Assembly (NCBI GenBank): GCA_027492675.1
Contig: JAPUEI010000050.1
Span: 20,658-84,657 of the forward strand
Source of the DNA: Propionibacteriaceae bacterium
Lineage (GTDB): Bacteria > Actinomycetota > Actinomycetes > Propionibacteriales > Propionibacteriaceae
Length of the DNA: 64,000 bases
Reading direction: 5' to 3'
The notes below the pieces were generated by a model that was given only the letters and a program-made list of their open reading frames with translations, did no database searches and was not told where the DNA came from. Shown here piece after piece: positions 42,206 to 51,292 of this stretch. The number at the start of each line of letters is the position of its first letter. The stretch's first letter is position 1. Made by a program: the position numbers and the translations under genes.

Positions 42206-42775
42206 TCAGTCGAGTGGTCCGCACAGTCCGTGGAGGAACACGTTGAGCAGCTCTTCCACGGTGTGCGGGTCGGGCGGCGTCGAGGTGCTGCCCGGCATGC
42301 CGAAGAAGGGATACGCGATGCCGAGCAGGAACCACACCCACAGCTCAGGATCGGCTGTACGGAACTCGCCCGCGGCCGCGCCGTCGGTGAAGATCCTCTG
42401 CATCGGCAAGACGAAGCGGTCGGTGTACTCCTGGTCGAAGCGCTCGCGGTCCGTCGGTTCGAGGCGGTCCAGGTAGTGCAGCGCCAGTCGGAGAATGGCT
42501 CGCTGTTCCCCGCGGACCTCGAACAGACCCCGTACGATCCGGCGGACCTGGTCCTCGTACGTCCCGCCTTCGGCGACGGCCGTCTCGAGCACGTGCGCGT
42601 TCTCGTGGAGGTAGCCGTTGACGACCGAGTAGAGCAGCTGGGCCTTGCTGCCGAAGTGGTAGTAGAGCGCCGCCTTGGTGATGCCGCAGCCATCGGAGAT
42701 CTCTCGCATGGCGACCGCGTCGTAGCCCCTCTCGACGAACATCCCCGTGGCCGTCTCGATGATGCGTTCTCGCAT
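42206..42775 (-). CDS. TetR-family regulator (paralogue A)
   Basis: The product is 189 residues with N-terminal HTH MRERIIETATGMFVERGYDA and ISDGCGITKAALYYHFGSKA. The C-terminal domain ends with WVWFLLGIAYPFFGMPG. It is clearly paralogous to the genes at 42860 and 49330, with an almost identical recognition helix. ATG 42775 follows GGAGG; an upstream frame extension is not favoured. It lies 84 bp downstream of paralogue B on the same strand. Confidence 0.85.
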   Translation of the reverse strand: MRERIIETATGMFVERGYDAVAMREISDGCGITKAALYYHFGSKAQLLYSVVNGYLHENAHVLETAVAEGGTYEDQVRRIVRGLFEVRGEQRAILRLALHYLDRLEPTDRERFDQEYTDRFVLPMQRIFTDGAAAGEFRTADPELWVWFLLGIAYPFFGMPGSTSTPPDPHTVEELLNVFLHGLCGPLD

Positions 42776-42859
42776 GCCTACCTCCGACTCTCGTTCGCCT
42801 TTGAACTTCTGGTCGCCGGTCGTGCGCAGCGGGATCCCCACGGTACTCATACGCCGCGG

Positions 42860-43426
42860 TCAGCTCCGCTCGGCCACTCCGTTGAGGAGTACATCAAGGA
42901 TCGACTCGATCGTCTCATCGGTCGTCTCCGGGACCGGTCCTCCGGGGGGACCGAAGAAGGGGTAGACCATGCCGAGTATCACCCAGCCGATGAAGGTCGG
43001 GTCGACCGTGCGGAACTCGCCAGCCGCCTCGCCTTCGAGGAAGATCTGCTGGACCGGGCCCAGGAAGCGTGCCGAGTAGTCCTTCCGGAAGGCGGCCCTG
43101 CCCTCGGGTCCGAGATTGCTCAGGTCGTGCATCGCGACGCGGAGGATGGCACGCGCCTCGGCGGGCTGGTGCGAGAGCCCGCGAACCAGGTGTCGGACCT
43201 GATCCGTGCTGGATCCGCCCGCGGCTACCGCTGACTCGACGATCGTGGCGATCGAATCGAGGTACTCGTAAACGATCGCATGGAGGATCTCGGCCTTGTT
43301 GGTGAAGTGGTAGTACAACGCTGCCTTGGTGATGCCGCAGGCTTCGGAGATCTCCCGCATGGCCACACCGGTGAAGCCACGCTCGATAAACATCGCGGTA
43401 GCGATCTCAATGATCCGCTCGCGCAT
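42860..43426 (-). CDS. TetR-family regulator (paralogue B)
   Basis: A 188-residue protein. HTH is MRERIIEIATAMFIERGFTG and ISEACGITKAALYYHFTNKA, and the C-terminus has FIGWVILGMVYPFFGPPGG. AGGGGG precedes ATG 43426. The palindrome ACCGATCGGT sits 11 bp upstream of the start and closely matches the operator of the MFS operon at 51293. Autoregulation and cross-talk with the other two paralogues are likely. Confidence 0.85.
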   Translation of the reverse strand: MRERIIEIATAMFIERGFTGVAMREISEACGITKAALYYHFTNKAEILHAIVYEYLDSIATIVESAVAAGGSSTDQVRHLVRGLSHQPAEARAILRVAMHDLSNLGPEGRAAFRKDYSARFLGPVQQIFLEGEAAGEFRTVDPTFIGWVILGMVYPFFGPPGGPVPETTDETIESILDVLLNGVAERS

Positions 43427-43437
43427 CGGACCCCCTG

Positions 43438-43447
43438 ACCGATCGGT
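43438..43447. promoter_or_regulatory. TetR operator ACCGATCGGT
   Basis: A perfect 10-bp palindrome just upstream of the paralogue B start codon. Nine of ten bases match the core ACCGAGCGGT of the MFS operator at 51293-51308. Confidence 0.65.
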
Positions 43448-43542
43448 AAGCACAGTCTACGCCTGTGGCTCCTGAGGTGTGAGAGGCGGCGTGAGAGCGT
43501 TTACCGTGTCGCGGGTGATCTCCTTTCTATGGGCCGCGAGGG

Positions 43543-44184
43543 TCAGTGTCCGAGGTATCGGCCGGGGCGGTGGTTGAGGGCCAGCACGAGGTTGACGACC
43601 ACCGCGCCGAGCGCCGAGAGCGCCACCATTACGGGGCTGACAAGGGTAATCGCTGCGAGCACGATGACCGCGTCGCAGGCGAGCTGCACGTAGCCTGCCC
43701 GCCAGCCGTACCGCTCCTGGACGATCAGCGCCATCGTGTTGAAGCCGCCGAGGCTGGAGCCGTGCCGGAACAGGATGAGCATGCCGACGCCGGCCAGCAG
43801 GTTCCCGACGACGACGGCGTACGGGGTGTTGAGGTGCACTCCCGGCATCGCCAGGGGATGGATGGTGGCGAACGCCGAGACCAGTCCGATCGAGGCCAGG
43901 GTGCGCACCGTGAAGCGCCACCCCTTGCGCCGCAGAGCGAGCAGGAGGAACGGCAGGTTGGTCAGCACGTACACGACGGAGAAGGACCACCCGGTCGCGT
44001 AGCCGATGAGCAGGGACAAGCCCGCCGTACCGCCGGTGACGACGTGCGCCGCGTGCAGCAGGTAGATGCCCAGCGAGGCGACGAAGGTGCCGCTGAGCAG
44101 GCCGAAGAGGTCCTCGACGCGGCCATGGGCGAGAGGATCCGCGACCGCGGTGGCCGGGGTGTTGAGCGCTGTATCGACCGACAT
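43543..44184 (-). CDS. YitT-family membrane protein
   Basis: A 213-residue protein with five to six transmembrane segments. VVTGGTAGLSLLIGYATGWSF (given in part), VLTNLPFLLLALRRKGWRF and FRHGSSLGGFNTMALIVQE fit the YitT/UPF0750 group of predicted transporters. The substrate is unknown. It is divergent from an Lrp-type regulator with a clear dyad between, so it is a likely target, possibly for amino-acid or metabolite efflux. Confidence 0.8.
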   Translation of the reverse strand: MSVDTALNTPATAVADPLAHGRVEDLFGLLSGTFVASLGIYLLHAAHVVTGGTAGLSLLIGYATGWSFSVVYVLTNLPFLLLALRRKGWRFTVRTLASIGLVSAFATIHPLAMPGVHLNTPYAVVVGNLLAGVGMLILFRHGSSLGGFNTMALIVQERYGWRAGYVQLACDAVIVLAAITLVSPVMVALSALGAVVVNLVLALNHRPGRYLGH

Positions 44185-44253
44185 GGGCACCGTCCTTTCT
44201 CGGCCTCATGGTCGTCGGAGACGCGCATCCTGCACAACCCGGTGAATCTGAGT

Positions 44254-44268
44254 TGAGCAATCTGCTCA
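44254..44268. promoter_or_regulatory. Lrp-type operator TGAGCAATCTGCTCA
   Basis: A perfect 6-3-6 dyad lies between the divergent YitT and Lrp genes, of the size expected for an Lrp/AsnC site. It lies 70 bp upstream of the YitT start and 34 bp upstream of the Lrp start. Confidence 0.7.
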
Positions 44269-44301
44269 TCAGATGTACGGATTCGCGGCATGATGCTCAC
44301 C

Positions 44302-44772
44302 ATGGACACCATCGACCCGCTCGACGCGCGGATCCTGCTCGCGCTCGACGATGATCCGGAGGCGACGACGTTGGCGTTGTCGCGGCGCCTCGGGGTCGCT
44401 CGGAACACCGTGCACGCCCGGCTGAGGCGGCTCACCGCGCACGCTCTGCGCTCGTTCTCGCACCGCATCGATCCGGCGGCGCTGGGCTACCCGCTGGTCG
44501 CGTTCGTGTCGCTGTCGATCTCGCAGGCGGAGGGTGCCGCGGCCGCGGAGGGGCTGATGGAGCTGCCGGAGGTGGTCGAGATGCACGCGACGACCGGCGA
44601 CGCCGACGTACTGGCCAAGGTCGTCGCCCGCGACACCTCACACCTGCATCGGGTGACGACGGCGATGCTCAAGGTGCCCGGCGTGCAGCGTTCCAGCACG
44701 GCCATCTCCCTGGACGAGCACCTGCCGACGAGGCTCCGGCCACTTCTCGTACGGGCCGCGTCGGGGGGTTAG
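44302..44772 (+). CDS. Lrp/AsnC-family regulator
   Basis: The product is 156 residues. The N-terminal HTH is DPLDARILLALDDDPEATTL and LSRRLGVARNTVHARLRRL. The C-terminal RAM-type ligand domain has VVEMHATTGDADVLAKVVAR. Such proteins sense amino acids. ATG 44302 is chosen because the HTH then begins at the usual position; ATG 44290 or 44293 is possible. It is divergent from the YitT gene. Confidence 0.85.
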   Translation: MDTIDPLDARILLALDDDPEATTLALSRRLGVARNTVHARLRRLTAHALRSFSHRIDPAALGYPLVAFVSLSISQAEGAAAAEGLMELPEVVEMHATTGDADVLAKVVARDTSHLHRVTTAMLKVPGVQRSSTAISLDEHLPTRLRPLLVRAASGG

Positions 44773-44869
44773 CCCCCGTACGGATCTGGTGGTCGACCGG
44801 CTGCTGTCGACGACGGATTCTTCCTACGGTCGTCGTATGACCATGACAATGCTCCCTGGGAGGGACACG

Positions 44870-46210
44870 ATGAACCAGTACGAGCCGGGGCGGGACCCGC
44901 GTCCTTCGCCGTACATGGACCTGTGGCGCGCGGTGCCCGGCTCCCTGGCGTACATCGTCGGCATCTTCGCGCTCTCCATGGTCGGCCTCTCCGTGCTGTC
45001 GAGCGTCTTCTTCGCCGGTCTCGGCATGATCGTGCTCGTCGTGGGCGTCCCGATCATGGTCGGTGCCCTGTACGCGGCTCGCGGTTTCGGCACCGCGGAC
45101 AAGGCGATGCTCAAGATGACCGGCCTCCCGGAGATCGCCGAGCCGGCATGGCCGGCCGACCAGCCCACCGCGTCGAGTCTCACCAAGCTCGTGACGCCGC
45201 TCAAGTCGGGGCACTACTGGTCGTACCTGCTGCACCAGATGCTGATCGCGCCCATCCTCGCCACGGTGACCTTCTCGGTCGCCATCTCGTGGGCCGCGAC
45301 CGCGCTCGGCGGGCTCACGTTCTGGATGTGGGCCTGGTTCCTGCCGAACAAGGAGCAGAGCGTCGGCGGTTGGATCGCGCGCGGACTAGGGGTGACGACC
45401 AACGGGACGCTCATCGAAGCCGTGATCTACCTCATTCTGGGCGTCGTGGCGGGCGTCACGCTGCCATGGGTCGTGCGTGGGCTCACTCGTCTCCACCACG
45501 GTGTCGCCTCGGCGATGCTGGGCCGTTGGCCGAACGACGATCTGGCCGAGGCCGTACAGCAGGAGTCAGCAGCCCGTACGGCGGCGATCCACGCCGAGGA
45601 CTCGGCCATGCGTCGGCTCGAGCGCGACCTGCACGACGGGCCGCAGCAGCGCCTCGTACGGCTCCAGATGGACCTCGCGACCGTCGAGCGTCGCGTGTCG
45701 GACGGGCGTACCGAAGAGGCGGCGCAGATCGCCCGCGAGGCCGGCCTGCAGGCCAAGGCGGCGTTGGACGAGCTGCGCGCGCTGTCGCACGGGGTGGCTC
45801 CGCCGCTGCTCGCCGACCGTGGCCTCGTGGCCGCGTTGACCTCGATCGCCCAGGACAGTCCGCTCGCCGTGACGACCACGCTGGACCCGGCGATCGACGA
45901 GCTCGTGGAGCCGGAGGTGGCCCGCGCGCTGTACTTCGTGGTCGCCGAGTTGCTCACCAACGCCGCGAAGCACTCCGGCGCGACGACGGCGTCGGTGACG
46001 ACGAACGTGCGCTACGACGAGCCCGTACGGCTCCGGCTGGTGGTGTCGGACGACGGGCGTGGCGGGGCGACCGTGGTGCCGGGGCACGGGCTGGCCGGCC
46101 TCATGGAGCGCGTGGCCGGGCATCGCGGCACGCTGACCGTGGAGAGCCCGGACGGCGGCCCGACCAGGGTCGAGCTGACCGTACCTCTGCGCACTCCGCC
46201 GCTAGCCTGA
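44870..46210 (+). CDS. NarL-type sensor histidine kinase
   Basis: A 446-residue kinase with an N-terminal sensor region of four or so transmembrane segments (about 20-215). The dimerisation/phosphoacceptor domain has LERDLHDGPQQRLVRLQMDL and the C-terminal ATPase domain has VAELLTNAAKHSGATTASV and VSDDGRGGA. GGGAGG precedes ATG 44870. The next gene, a LuxR-type regulator, begins 4 bp after the stop. The pair resembles cell-envelope stress systems of actinobacteria. Confidence 0.9.
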   Translation: MNQYEPGRDPRPSPYMDLWRAVPGSLAYIVGIFALSMVGLSVLSSVFFAGLGMIVLVVGVPIMVGALYAARGFGTADKAMLKMTGLPEIAEPAWPADQPTASSLTKLVTPLKSGHYWSYLLHQMLIAPILATVTFSVAISWAATALGGLTFWMWAWFLPNKEQSVGGWIARGLGVTTNGTLIEAVIYLILGVVAGVTLPWVVRGLTRLHHGVASAMLGRWPNDDLAEAVQQESAARTAAIHAEDSAMRRLERDLHDGPQQRLVRLQMDLATVERRVSDGRTEEAAQIAREAGLQAKAALDELRALSHGVAPPLLADRGLVAALTSIAQDSPLAVTTTLDPAIDELVEPEVARALYFVVAELLTNAAKHSGATTASVTTNVRYDEPVRLRLVVSDDGRGGATVVPGHGLAGLMERVAGHRGTLTVESPDGGPTRVELTVPLRTPPLA

Positions 46211-46214
46211 GCGT

Positions 46215-46862
46215 GTGACCGAACCGCTGCGCATCGTCCTGATCGAGGACTCGATGCTGCTGCGCGAGGGCCTGGTGCGGTTGTTCGACGAGGCCGGGTA
46301 CGTGATGGTCGGGTCGTACGGGGACGCGGTGGACGTGGTGGCCCGGGTCCGGGAGGCCGCGCCGGACGTCGTCGTGACGGACGTGCGGCTGCCGCCGACG
46401 TTCCGCGACGAAGGCGTACGAGCGGCGCTCGAGCTCCGTCGCGCGCTGCCGGGTGTCGCGGTGCTGGTGCTCAGCCAGTACGTGGAGACGGTGTACGCGC
46501 ACGAGCTGCTCGCCGACGAGCGCGGCGGTGTCGGCTACCTGCTGAAGGACCGGATCGCGTCGCTGGACGAGGTGACCGAGGCGGTACGGAGGGTGCACGA
46601 GGGTGGGACGGTGCTCGACCCGTTGGTGGTGAAGCGGCTCGTGTCGGGGGACCGGTTCGGGGCGCTCACCCCGCGGGAACGCGAGGTGCTGCAGCTCATC
46701 GCCGAGGGCCGGAGCAACGCGTCGATCGCCGAGCATCTCGTCATCGGGGTCGGCGCGGTCGAGAAGAACGTGAGCGCCATCTTCACGAAGCTCGGCCTGG
46801 CCGAGTCGGCGTCCGACCACCGACGCGTGCTGGCTGTACTGGCGTACCTGCAGCGCTCCTGA
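46215..46862 (+). CDS. NarL/LuxR-family response regulator
   Basis: The product is 215 residues. The receiver has VLIEDSMLLREGLV and Asp in DVVVTDVRLPPTF (about residue 55), with the lysine in GYLLKDR. The C-terminal LuxR HTH is LTPREREVLQLIAEGRSNAS with IAEHLVIGVGAVEKNVSAIF. The start is GTG. It is the partner of the preceding kinase. Confidence 0.92.
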   Translation: MTEPLRIVLIEDSMLLREGLVRLFDEAGYVMVGSYGDAVDVVARVREAAPDVVVTDVRLPPTFRDEGVRAALELRRALPGVAVLVLSQYVETVYAHELLADERGGVGYLLKDRIASLDEVTEAVRRVHEGGTVLDPLVVKRLVSGDRFGALTPREREVLQLIAEGRSNASIAEHLVIGVGAVEKNVSAIFTKLGLAESASDHRRVLAVLAYLQRS

Positions 46863-46868
46863 CCGCGC

Positions 46869-46949
46869 GATCCGAGTTCTCGCAGTCCAGTGCGCCGTAC
46901 CGGCCCTGGTGGGGCGATTGCGGAGCGTTCGACGGCCGAAACTCGGATC
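46869..46949. repeat. 81-bp palindromic element, copy 1
   Basis: The ends GATCCGAGTT (46869-46878) and AACTCGGATC (46940-46949) are perfect inverses. The left arm continues CTCGCAGTCCAGTGCG, which recurs inverted at the right end of copy 2 (47902-47982). The element lies between the response regulator and a DUF559 gene. No other feature is seen up to 47036. Confidence 0.8.
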
Positions 46950-47036
46950 CTGGCTGGGGATGCCCGCCGACGGGGGGTTATCCACAGGATGCAGACTGCG
47001 TGACGCGCGCGTTGCCCCGCGGCACATGGTCCGGGT

Positions 47037-47903
47037 ATGAGGCTGACCAACTTCCTTGCCCTGAACGGGCCACTCCTCCAGCGCCGCTCCCTCGGGCCGG
47101 CCGACGCACACAGCCTGAACAGTGCGTTCACCGCCGGGCTCGTGGTGCGCCTTCTGCCCGGCGTGTACTGCCTGACCGGCTGCGTCGGCGACTTCGCCGT
47201 ACGGGCTCAGGCGGTGACGCTGTGGCAGCCCGACGCGGTGGTCACGACCTGCGCCGCGGCGAAACTCACCTTCTGGCCGGGGCTGGCCGTAACCCGCATC
47301 GACGTGGCCTGGCACGGTCGCCCGCCCCGCTCCCGCGGGTACACGTTTACGCAACGCAGGGTCGAGGCGGACCATGTGATGTCGGTCGGATCCGTCCGCC
47401 TGACGACGCCTGCACTGACCGCGATCGACCTGATCGACGAGTTGGGGACCGATGCCATCGACGTGTGCCTGAGATCCCGAGCCGCTCGTCTCGAGGATCT
47501 GTGGACCGCCTTCCACGCCCACGCGTTCCGGCCGGGCAACGCTGAACGTCGGCGCGCGCTCGTGGACTCGCGTGACTCGCCCTGGTCGGCCGCCGAGCGG
47601 TTGTCGCACCGACTGCTCAGGGAGGCAGGCGTGACGGGATGGGTCACCAACCATCGAGTCGTCGTGGCGGGTTCGACGTACTTCATCGACATCGCCTTCC
47701 GCGGGGTTCGCCTGGCTGTGGAGATCGACGGCCGGCTCCACGAGACGGACCCGGCCGTCTTCGAGAACGACCGGCTCCGGCAGAACGCCCTGGTGAGGGC
47801 CGGGTGGACGGTGCTGCGGTTCACGTACGCGATGCTCGTCCGCCAGCCTGAGTACGTCGTCGCGACCATCGTGGCTGAGCTCGCTCGGCTGTCTCGGCGG
47901 TGA
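47037..47903 (+). CDS. AbiEi-like/DUF559 protein
   Basis: A 288-residue protein of the same general type as the gene at 13283. The N-terminal part carries GLVVRLLPGVYCLTG (winged-helix-like). The C-terminal nuclease-like part has FIDIAFRGVRLAVEIDGRLH, then ENDRLRQNALVRAGWTVLRF with an E-I-D core. Sequence between the two paralogues is otherwise diverged. It is flanked by two copies of the GATCCGAGTT element, and the right one starts at its stop codon. No partner toxin is visible. Confidence 0.7.
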   Translation: MRLTNFLALNGPLLQRRSLGPADAHSLNSAFTAGLVVRLLPGVYCLTGCVGDFAVRAQAVTLWQPDAVVTTCAAAKLTFWPGLAVTRIDVAWHGRPPRSRGYTFTQRRVEADHVMSVGSVRLTTPALTAIDLIDELGTDAIDVCLRSRAARLEDLWTAFHAHAFRPGNAERRRALVDSRDSPWSAAERLSHRLLREAGVTGWVTNHRVVVAGSTYFIDIAFRGVRLAVEIDGRLHETDPAVFENDRLRQNALVRAGWTVLRFTYAMLVRQPEYVVATIVAELARLSRR

Positions 47904-47982
47904 TCCGAGTTTTGGCGGTCAGGACGCGCACACCGCCGCGATTCGGGCCACCACGCCGCACTGGACGGCGAAAACTCGGATC
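47902..47982. repeat. 81-bp palindromic element, copy 2 (inverted)
   Basis: The ends GATCCGAGTT (47902-47911) and AACTCGGATC (47973-47982) match copy 1 exactly. Internal sequence near the right end (CGCACTGGACGGCG) matches the left end of copy 1 in inverted form. The left arm contains two bases of the DUF559 stop codon, and the right arm reaches into the fucosidase stop codon. Confidence 0.8.
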
Positions 47983-49288
47983 AGTCGAAGGCCCAGTCCG
48001 TCGGAGCCAGCACGAGGGGGGTGTCGAACTCGCAGGCGATGACCGTACAGACCGGGTCCATGTCGGAGGCCTGGTCGGCGTGGTCGACGTACACGTACTC
48101 CCAGCCCGCCGCCTCGTGGAGCCCGCCGACGCGCTGGTGGCGCAGCTCCGTCCCCGTACCCACCACGCGGGCCCGGGCGACCGGCGTGGTCAGGCCCTTG
48201 ACGACGACGAACTCCTGGGGGAGGCCGAACAGGTACAGGTACAGCGTCTTGCGGTCGGGCGAGAGCGCGGTCGGCCCGTCGAAGTAGCCGAAGCCCAGCC
48301 CGCGCTCCGTGGTGTACACCGCCTCCTCGTTGCGCCGGATCCACGCCCCGAGCCCGCGCAGCCGCTCGGCCTGCGAGTCGTCGATGACGCCGTTCTCCAT
48401 CGGCCCCGCGTCCAGCAACAGGTTGCCGCCGCCGGCGAAGACCTCGACGAACAGCTGGACGAGCTGCCGCACGCTCTTGACGTTGTCGTCGTGGGCCTTG
48501 TAGCCCCACGAGTCGTTGATGGTCACGCACAGTTCCCACGGGCCAGCGGGCGGCTTCGCGAGCAGCGCCTGCTCCTGGGTCGAGAAGTCGCCGTGGCCGC
48601 CCATGCGCCCGTTCAGGACCGCCCGCGGCGCGCGCTCACCGAGGAACGCCGCGACCTCGTCCATCCGCCACTGCTCCGGCGTGCGCTCCCAGGCGCCGTC
48701 GAACCACAGGATGTCCGGGTCGTACGCGCACAGCTCGCCCAGCTGCGCGCGGTGGAATGCCAAGAAGCGCTCCCACGCCGCGTAGTCCTCGGCGCCGTCG
48801 GGAGGGAACGAGTACGGGTTGTGCTCCTGCCCCGCGACCACGCCCGGCTGGTGGAACTCAGGCAGTTGCAGCGACGCGTAGTCGGGGTGGTGCCAGTCGA
48901 GGTGCGAGAAGTACAGGCCGGCCTTGATGCCGGCGCGACGCATCGCCTCGACGTACGGGGTGACGAGGTCACGCGCCGCCGGCGTCTGCGTCACCGTCGA
49001 GAACGTCGAGGAGTCCGGGTACGCCACCTTCGTGTCCCACAGCGCCATGCCGTCGTGGTGCTTCGTGGTGAGCACGGCATAGCGCGCGCCGGCCTCGGCG
49101 AACAGCGTCGCCCAGGCGTTCGGGTCGTACGCGCTGGCCGTGAACCGCCCCGCCTGCGCGTAGTACTCGTCCCAGGTGCAGTCGCCCAGCCAGTACGCCC
49201 AGCTCTCCGCGGTGCTGTCCACCGCGTAGATCCCCCAGTGGAGGAAGATGCCGAGTTTCGCTTGCGGGTACCAGGACTGCATCGCCAT
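47981..49288 (-). CDS. Alpha-L-fucosidase (GH29)
   Basis: A 435-residue enzyme that removes terminal L-fucose. Family stretches are WYPQAKLGIFLHWGIYAV, GARYAVLTTKHHDGMALWD, AGLYFSHLDWHHPDY, DILWFDGAWERTPEQWRMD with the nucleophile Asp, and GGGNLLLDAGPMENGVI. No signal peptide is visible, so it probably acts in the cytoplasm on imported saccharides. The start ATG 49288 lacks a strong ribosome binding site. No fucose transporter is adjacent; an aldo/keto reductase of fucose-dehydrogenase type lies at 56190. Confidence 0.88.
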   Translation of the reverse strand: MAMQSWYPQAKLGIFLHWGIYAVDSTAESWAYWLGDCTWDEYYAQAGRFTASAYDPNAWATLFAEAGARYAVLTTKHHDGMALWDTKVAYPDSSTFSTVTQTPAARDLVTPYVEAMRRAGIKAGLYFSHLDWHHPDYASLQLPEFHQPGVVAGQEHNPYSFPPDGAEDYAAWERFLAFHRAQLGELCAYDPDILWFDGAWERTPEQWRMDEVAAFLGERAPRAVLNGRMGGHGDFSTQEQALLAKPPAGPWELCVTINDSWGYKAHDDNVKSVRQLVQLFVEVFAGGGNLLLDAGPMENGVIDDSQAERLRGLGAWIRRNEEAVYTTERGLGFGYFDGPTALSPDRKTLYLYLFGLPQEFVVVKGLTTPVARARVVGTGTELRHQRVGGLHEAAGWEYVYVDHADQASDMDPVCTVIACEFDTPLVLAPTDWAFD

Positions 49289-49329
49289 GTCTTCATCCAA
49301 GCAGGGCGGACGCTCTCGTGGTGCGGAAC

Positions 49330-49899
49330 TCAGGGTGCGGCGGTACGAACCAGGCCGCGGCAGAAGATATCGAGCAGGTCGTCCGCGCTGTCGTCGGAGG
49401 CGAGGTGCGAGCCACGCGACGGCGAGAAGAACGGGTAGACCATCCCGAGCAGCATCCAGAGGACGAATTCGGAGCTCTTCGCCACGAAGTCCCCACTGGC
49501 CAACCCGGCGTCGATGAGCCCCTTCAAGGGCCCGAGGAACTTCTCTTGATAGGCCAGCCCGAAAGCGGCCCGCTGCTCGGGCTCGAGGCTGCCGACGTCG
49601 TGCATCGCGAGCCGCAGGATGGCGCGGCGCTCGACCGGCAAGTCGAACATCCCACGCACGACGCGGCGGAGGCGGTCCTCGGCGGTCCCGCCACCCTGGG
49701 TGCCGGTGGTGACCACGACGGCCATCTCGTCCAGGTACGTGGTGAAGATCTCGTTGAGCAGCTCCGCCTTCCCGATGAAGTGGTGGTAGAGCGCGGCTTT
49801 CGTGATGCCGCACGCGTCCGAGATCTCGCGCATCGCGACGCCGTCGTACCCCCGGCTCACGAACAGCGACATCGCGGTCTCCAGGATGCGTTCACGCAT
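49330..49899 (-). CDS. TetR-family regulator (paralogue C) of the MFS operon
   Basis: The product is 189 residues with HTH MRERILETAMSLFVSRGYDG and ISDACGITKAALYHHFIGKA. The C-terminal pattern VLWMLLGMVYPFF is like paralogues A and B. AAGGAG precedes ATG 49899. It overlaps the end of the MFS gene by 8 bp, so transporter and repressor share one transcript and the operator at 51293. Confidence 0.87.
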   Translation of the reverse strand: MRERILETAMSLFVSRGYDGVAMREISDACGITKAALYHHFIGKAELLNEIFTTYLDEMAVVVTTGTQGGGTAEDRLRRVVRGMFDLPVERRAILRLAMHDVGSLEPEQRAAFGLAYQEKFLGPLKGLIDAGLASGDFVAKSSEFVLWMLLGMVYPFFSPSRGSHLASDDSADDLLDIFCRGLVRTAAP

Positions 49900-51283
49900 G
49901 GGCAGGCTCCTTGGGGGTTGGCTCCTGGGATTCGACAGAACGCTTCTTGAGCAGCAGGGCAGCAATCAGGAGCGCCACACCCAGGATGCCGATCAACGCA
50001 AAGGCGTCGCCGTACCCCTCCGCGCCCGGGGAGGAGGCCGCGATCGCGCCGACCACCGCAGCGCTCAGCAGCTGGCCGATGCTGGTGAACGTGGTCACGA
50101 GGCCCTGCGCCGCCGACCGTTCCTCGGCGGACGTCTCGTTGAGCGTCACGTAGCGGATGGGCGCGCCGAGCAGCGACGACAGGCCCAGCCCGATGAGCAC
50201 GCTGGCGAGGCAGTACACGAACAGCGACGAGCCCGTACGGCTGATGAGGAACATGCCCGCCGTCATCACCGCGACGCCGGTCACGATGACGATCTTCGAC
50301 CCCACCTTGTCGAGAGCGCGGCCGGCCAGCGGCGACCCCACGGCCATGGCCGCGACGACCACGAGCAGCAGGTAGCTGGCCAGGTGCGCGCTGACCCCGA
50401 GTGCCGCCACCGCCAGCGACGGCATGAACACCAGGCTCGCTTCGCCGATGCCCGCCCCGGCCGTGAGCGCGTAGCCGAGCGCGAGCTGGCGACGTGCGAA
50501 CAGCGCGACCGGGAAGACCGGATCGGTGGTACGGCGCTCGACGACGACCAGGACGAGCCAGGCCACCACCGAGGTCACCAGCCACGGCCACACGGCGGTG
50601 CTCGTCACGGAGCCCCAGAACCGCTCGGTGTCGACGGCGCCGAGACCCAGCGCGAGGCTCGCCAACGCCACCGTGAGGATGCCCATGCCCAGCCAGTCGA
50701 AGGCGCCGGCACCGATACGACGATGGGGGAGCAGGGCCCAGGCGAGGGCGATCACGACCGCGGCCATCGGCAGGTTGATGATGAACAGCCACTGCCAGCC
50801 CAGGGGCAGCAGGACGCCGCCGAGCACCGGGCCGATCATGAACGCGATGCCGAACACCGCGCCGATCAGGCCGAGCGCGCCGCCGCGCTTCTCGGGCGGG
50901 AAGGTGTCACCGATCACCGCGCTGGCTACGGGAAAGATCCCGCCGGCGCCGAATCCTTGGATGGCGCGGCCGATGAGCAGGATCGCGAACAGGCCCGTGC
51001 CGTGCGACAGGATCACGACCAGCGAGCCGACGGCGAACAGGGCGACGTCGAGGATGTAGATCGCGCGTCGGCCGAACCGGTCGGACAGCTTCGCCATGAG
51101 GGGCGTCCCGATGAGGTTCGTCAGGACGTACACGCTGAAGATCCACGACCCCGAGCGCGAGTCCAGGCCGAACTCGCGCTCGATGGCCGGCAGGGCCGGG
51201 CCCACGATCGCGATGTCCAGAGCCCCCATCAGCACGCCCAAAAAGAGCACGGCGACGGTGCGATTGCGGACCTGGTCATTCAT
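49892..51283 (-). CDS. MFS drug efflux transporter (DHA-type)
   Basis: A 463-residue polytopic transporter. MGALDIAIVGPALPAIEREF, LSDRFGRRAIYILDV (loop 2-3 motif A) and GVLLPLGWQWLFIINLPMA (given in part, motif C region) indicate the drug:proton antiporter group. About twelve transmembrane segments fit the length. The TetR operator overlaps its ribosome binding site, and the repressor gene follows in the operon. Substrates are unknown. Confidence 0.9.
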   Translation of the reverse strand: MNDQVRNRTVAVLFLGVLMGALDIAIVGPALPAIEREFGLDSRSGSWIFSVYVLTNLIGTPLMAKLSDRFGRRAIYILDVALFAVGSLVVILSHGTGLFAILLIGRAIQGFGAGGIFPVASAVIGDTFPPEKRGGALGLIGAVFGIAFMIGPVLGGVLLPLGWQWLFIINLPMAAVVIALAWALLPHRRIGAGAFDWLGMGILTVALASLALGLGAVDTERFWGSVTSTAVWPWLVTSVVAWLVLVVVERRTTDPVFPVALFARRQLALGYALTAGAGIGEASLVFMPSLAVAALGVSAHLASYLLLVVVAAMAVGSPLAGRALDKVGSKIVIVTGVAVMTAGMFLISRTGSSLFVYCLASVLIGLGLSSLLGAPIRYVTLNETSAEERSAAQGLVTTFTSIGQLLSAAVVGAIAASSPGAEGYGDAFALIGILGVALLIAALLLKKRSVESQEPTPKEPAHA

Positions 51284-51292
51284 GAAGCGCTC

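Noticed and set aside
47902..47982. Insertion sequence ends around the DUF559 gene
   Set aside because: The elements are palindromes in themselves and no transposase motif or target duplication is visible, so a mobile element is raised only as a hypothesis.
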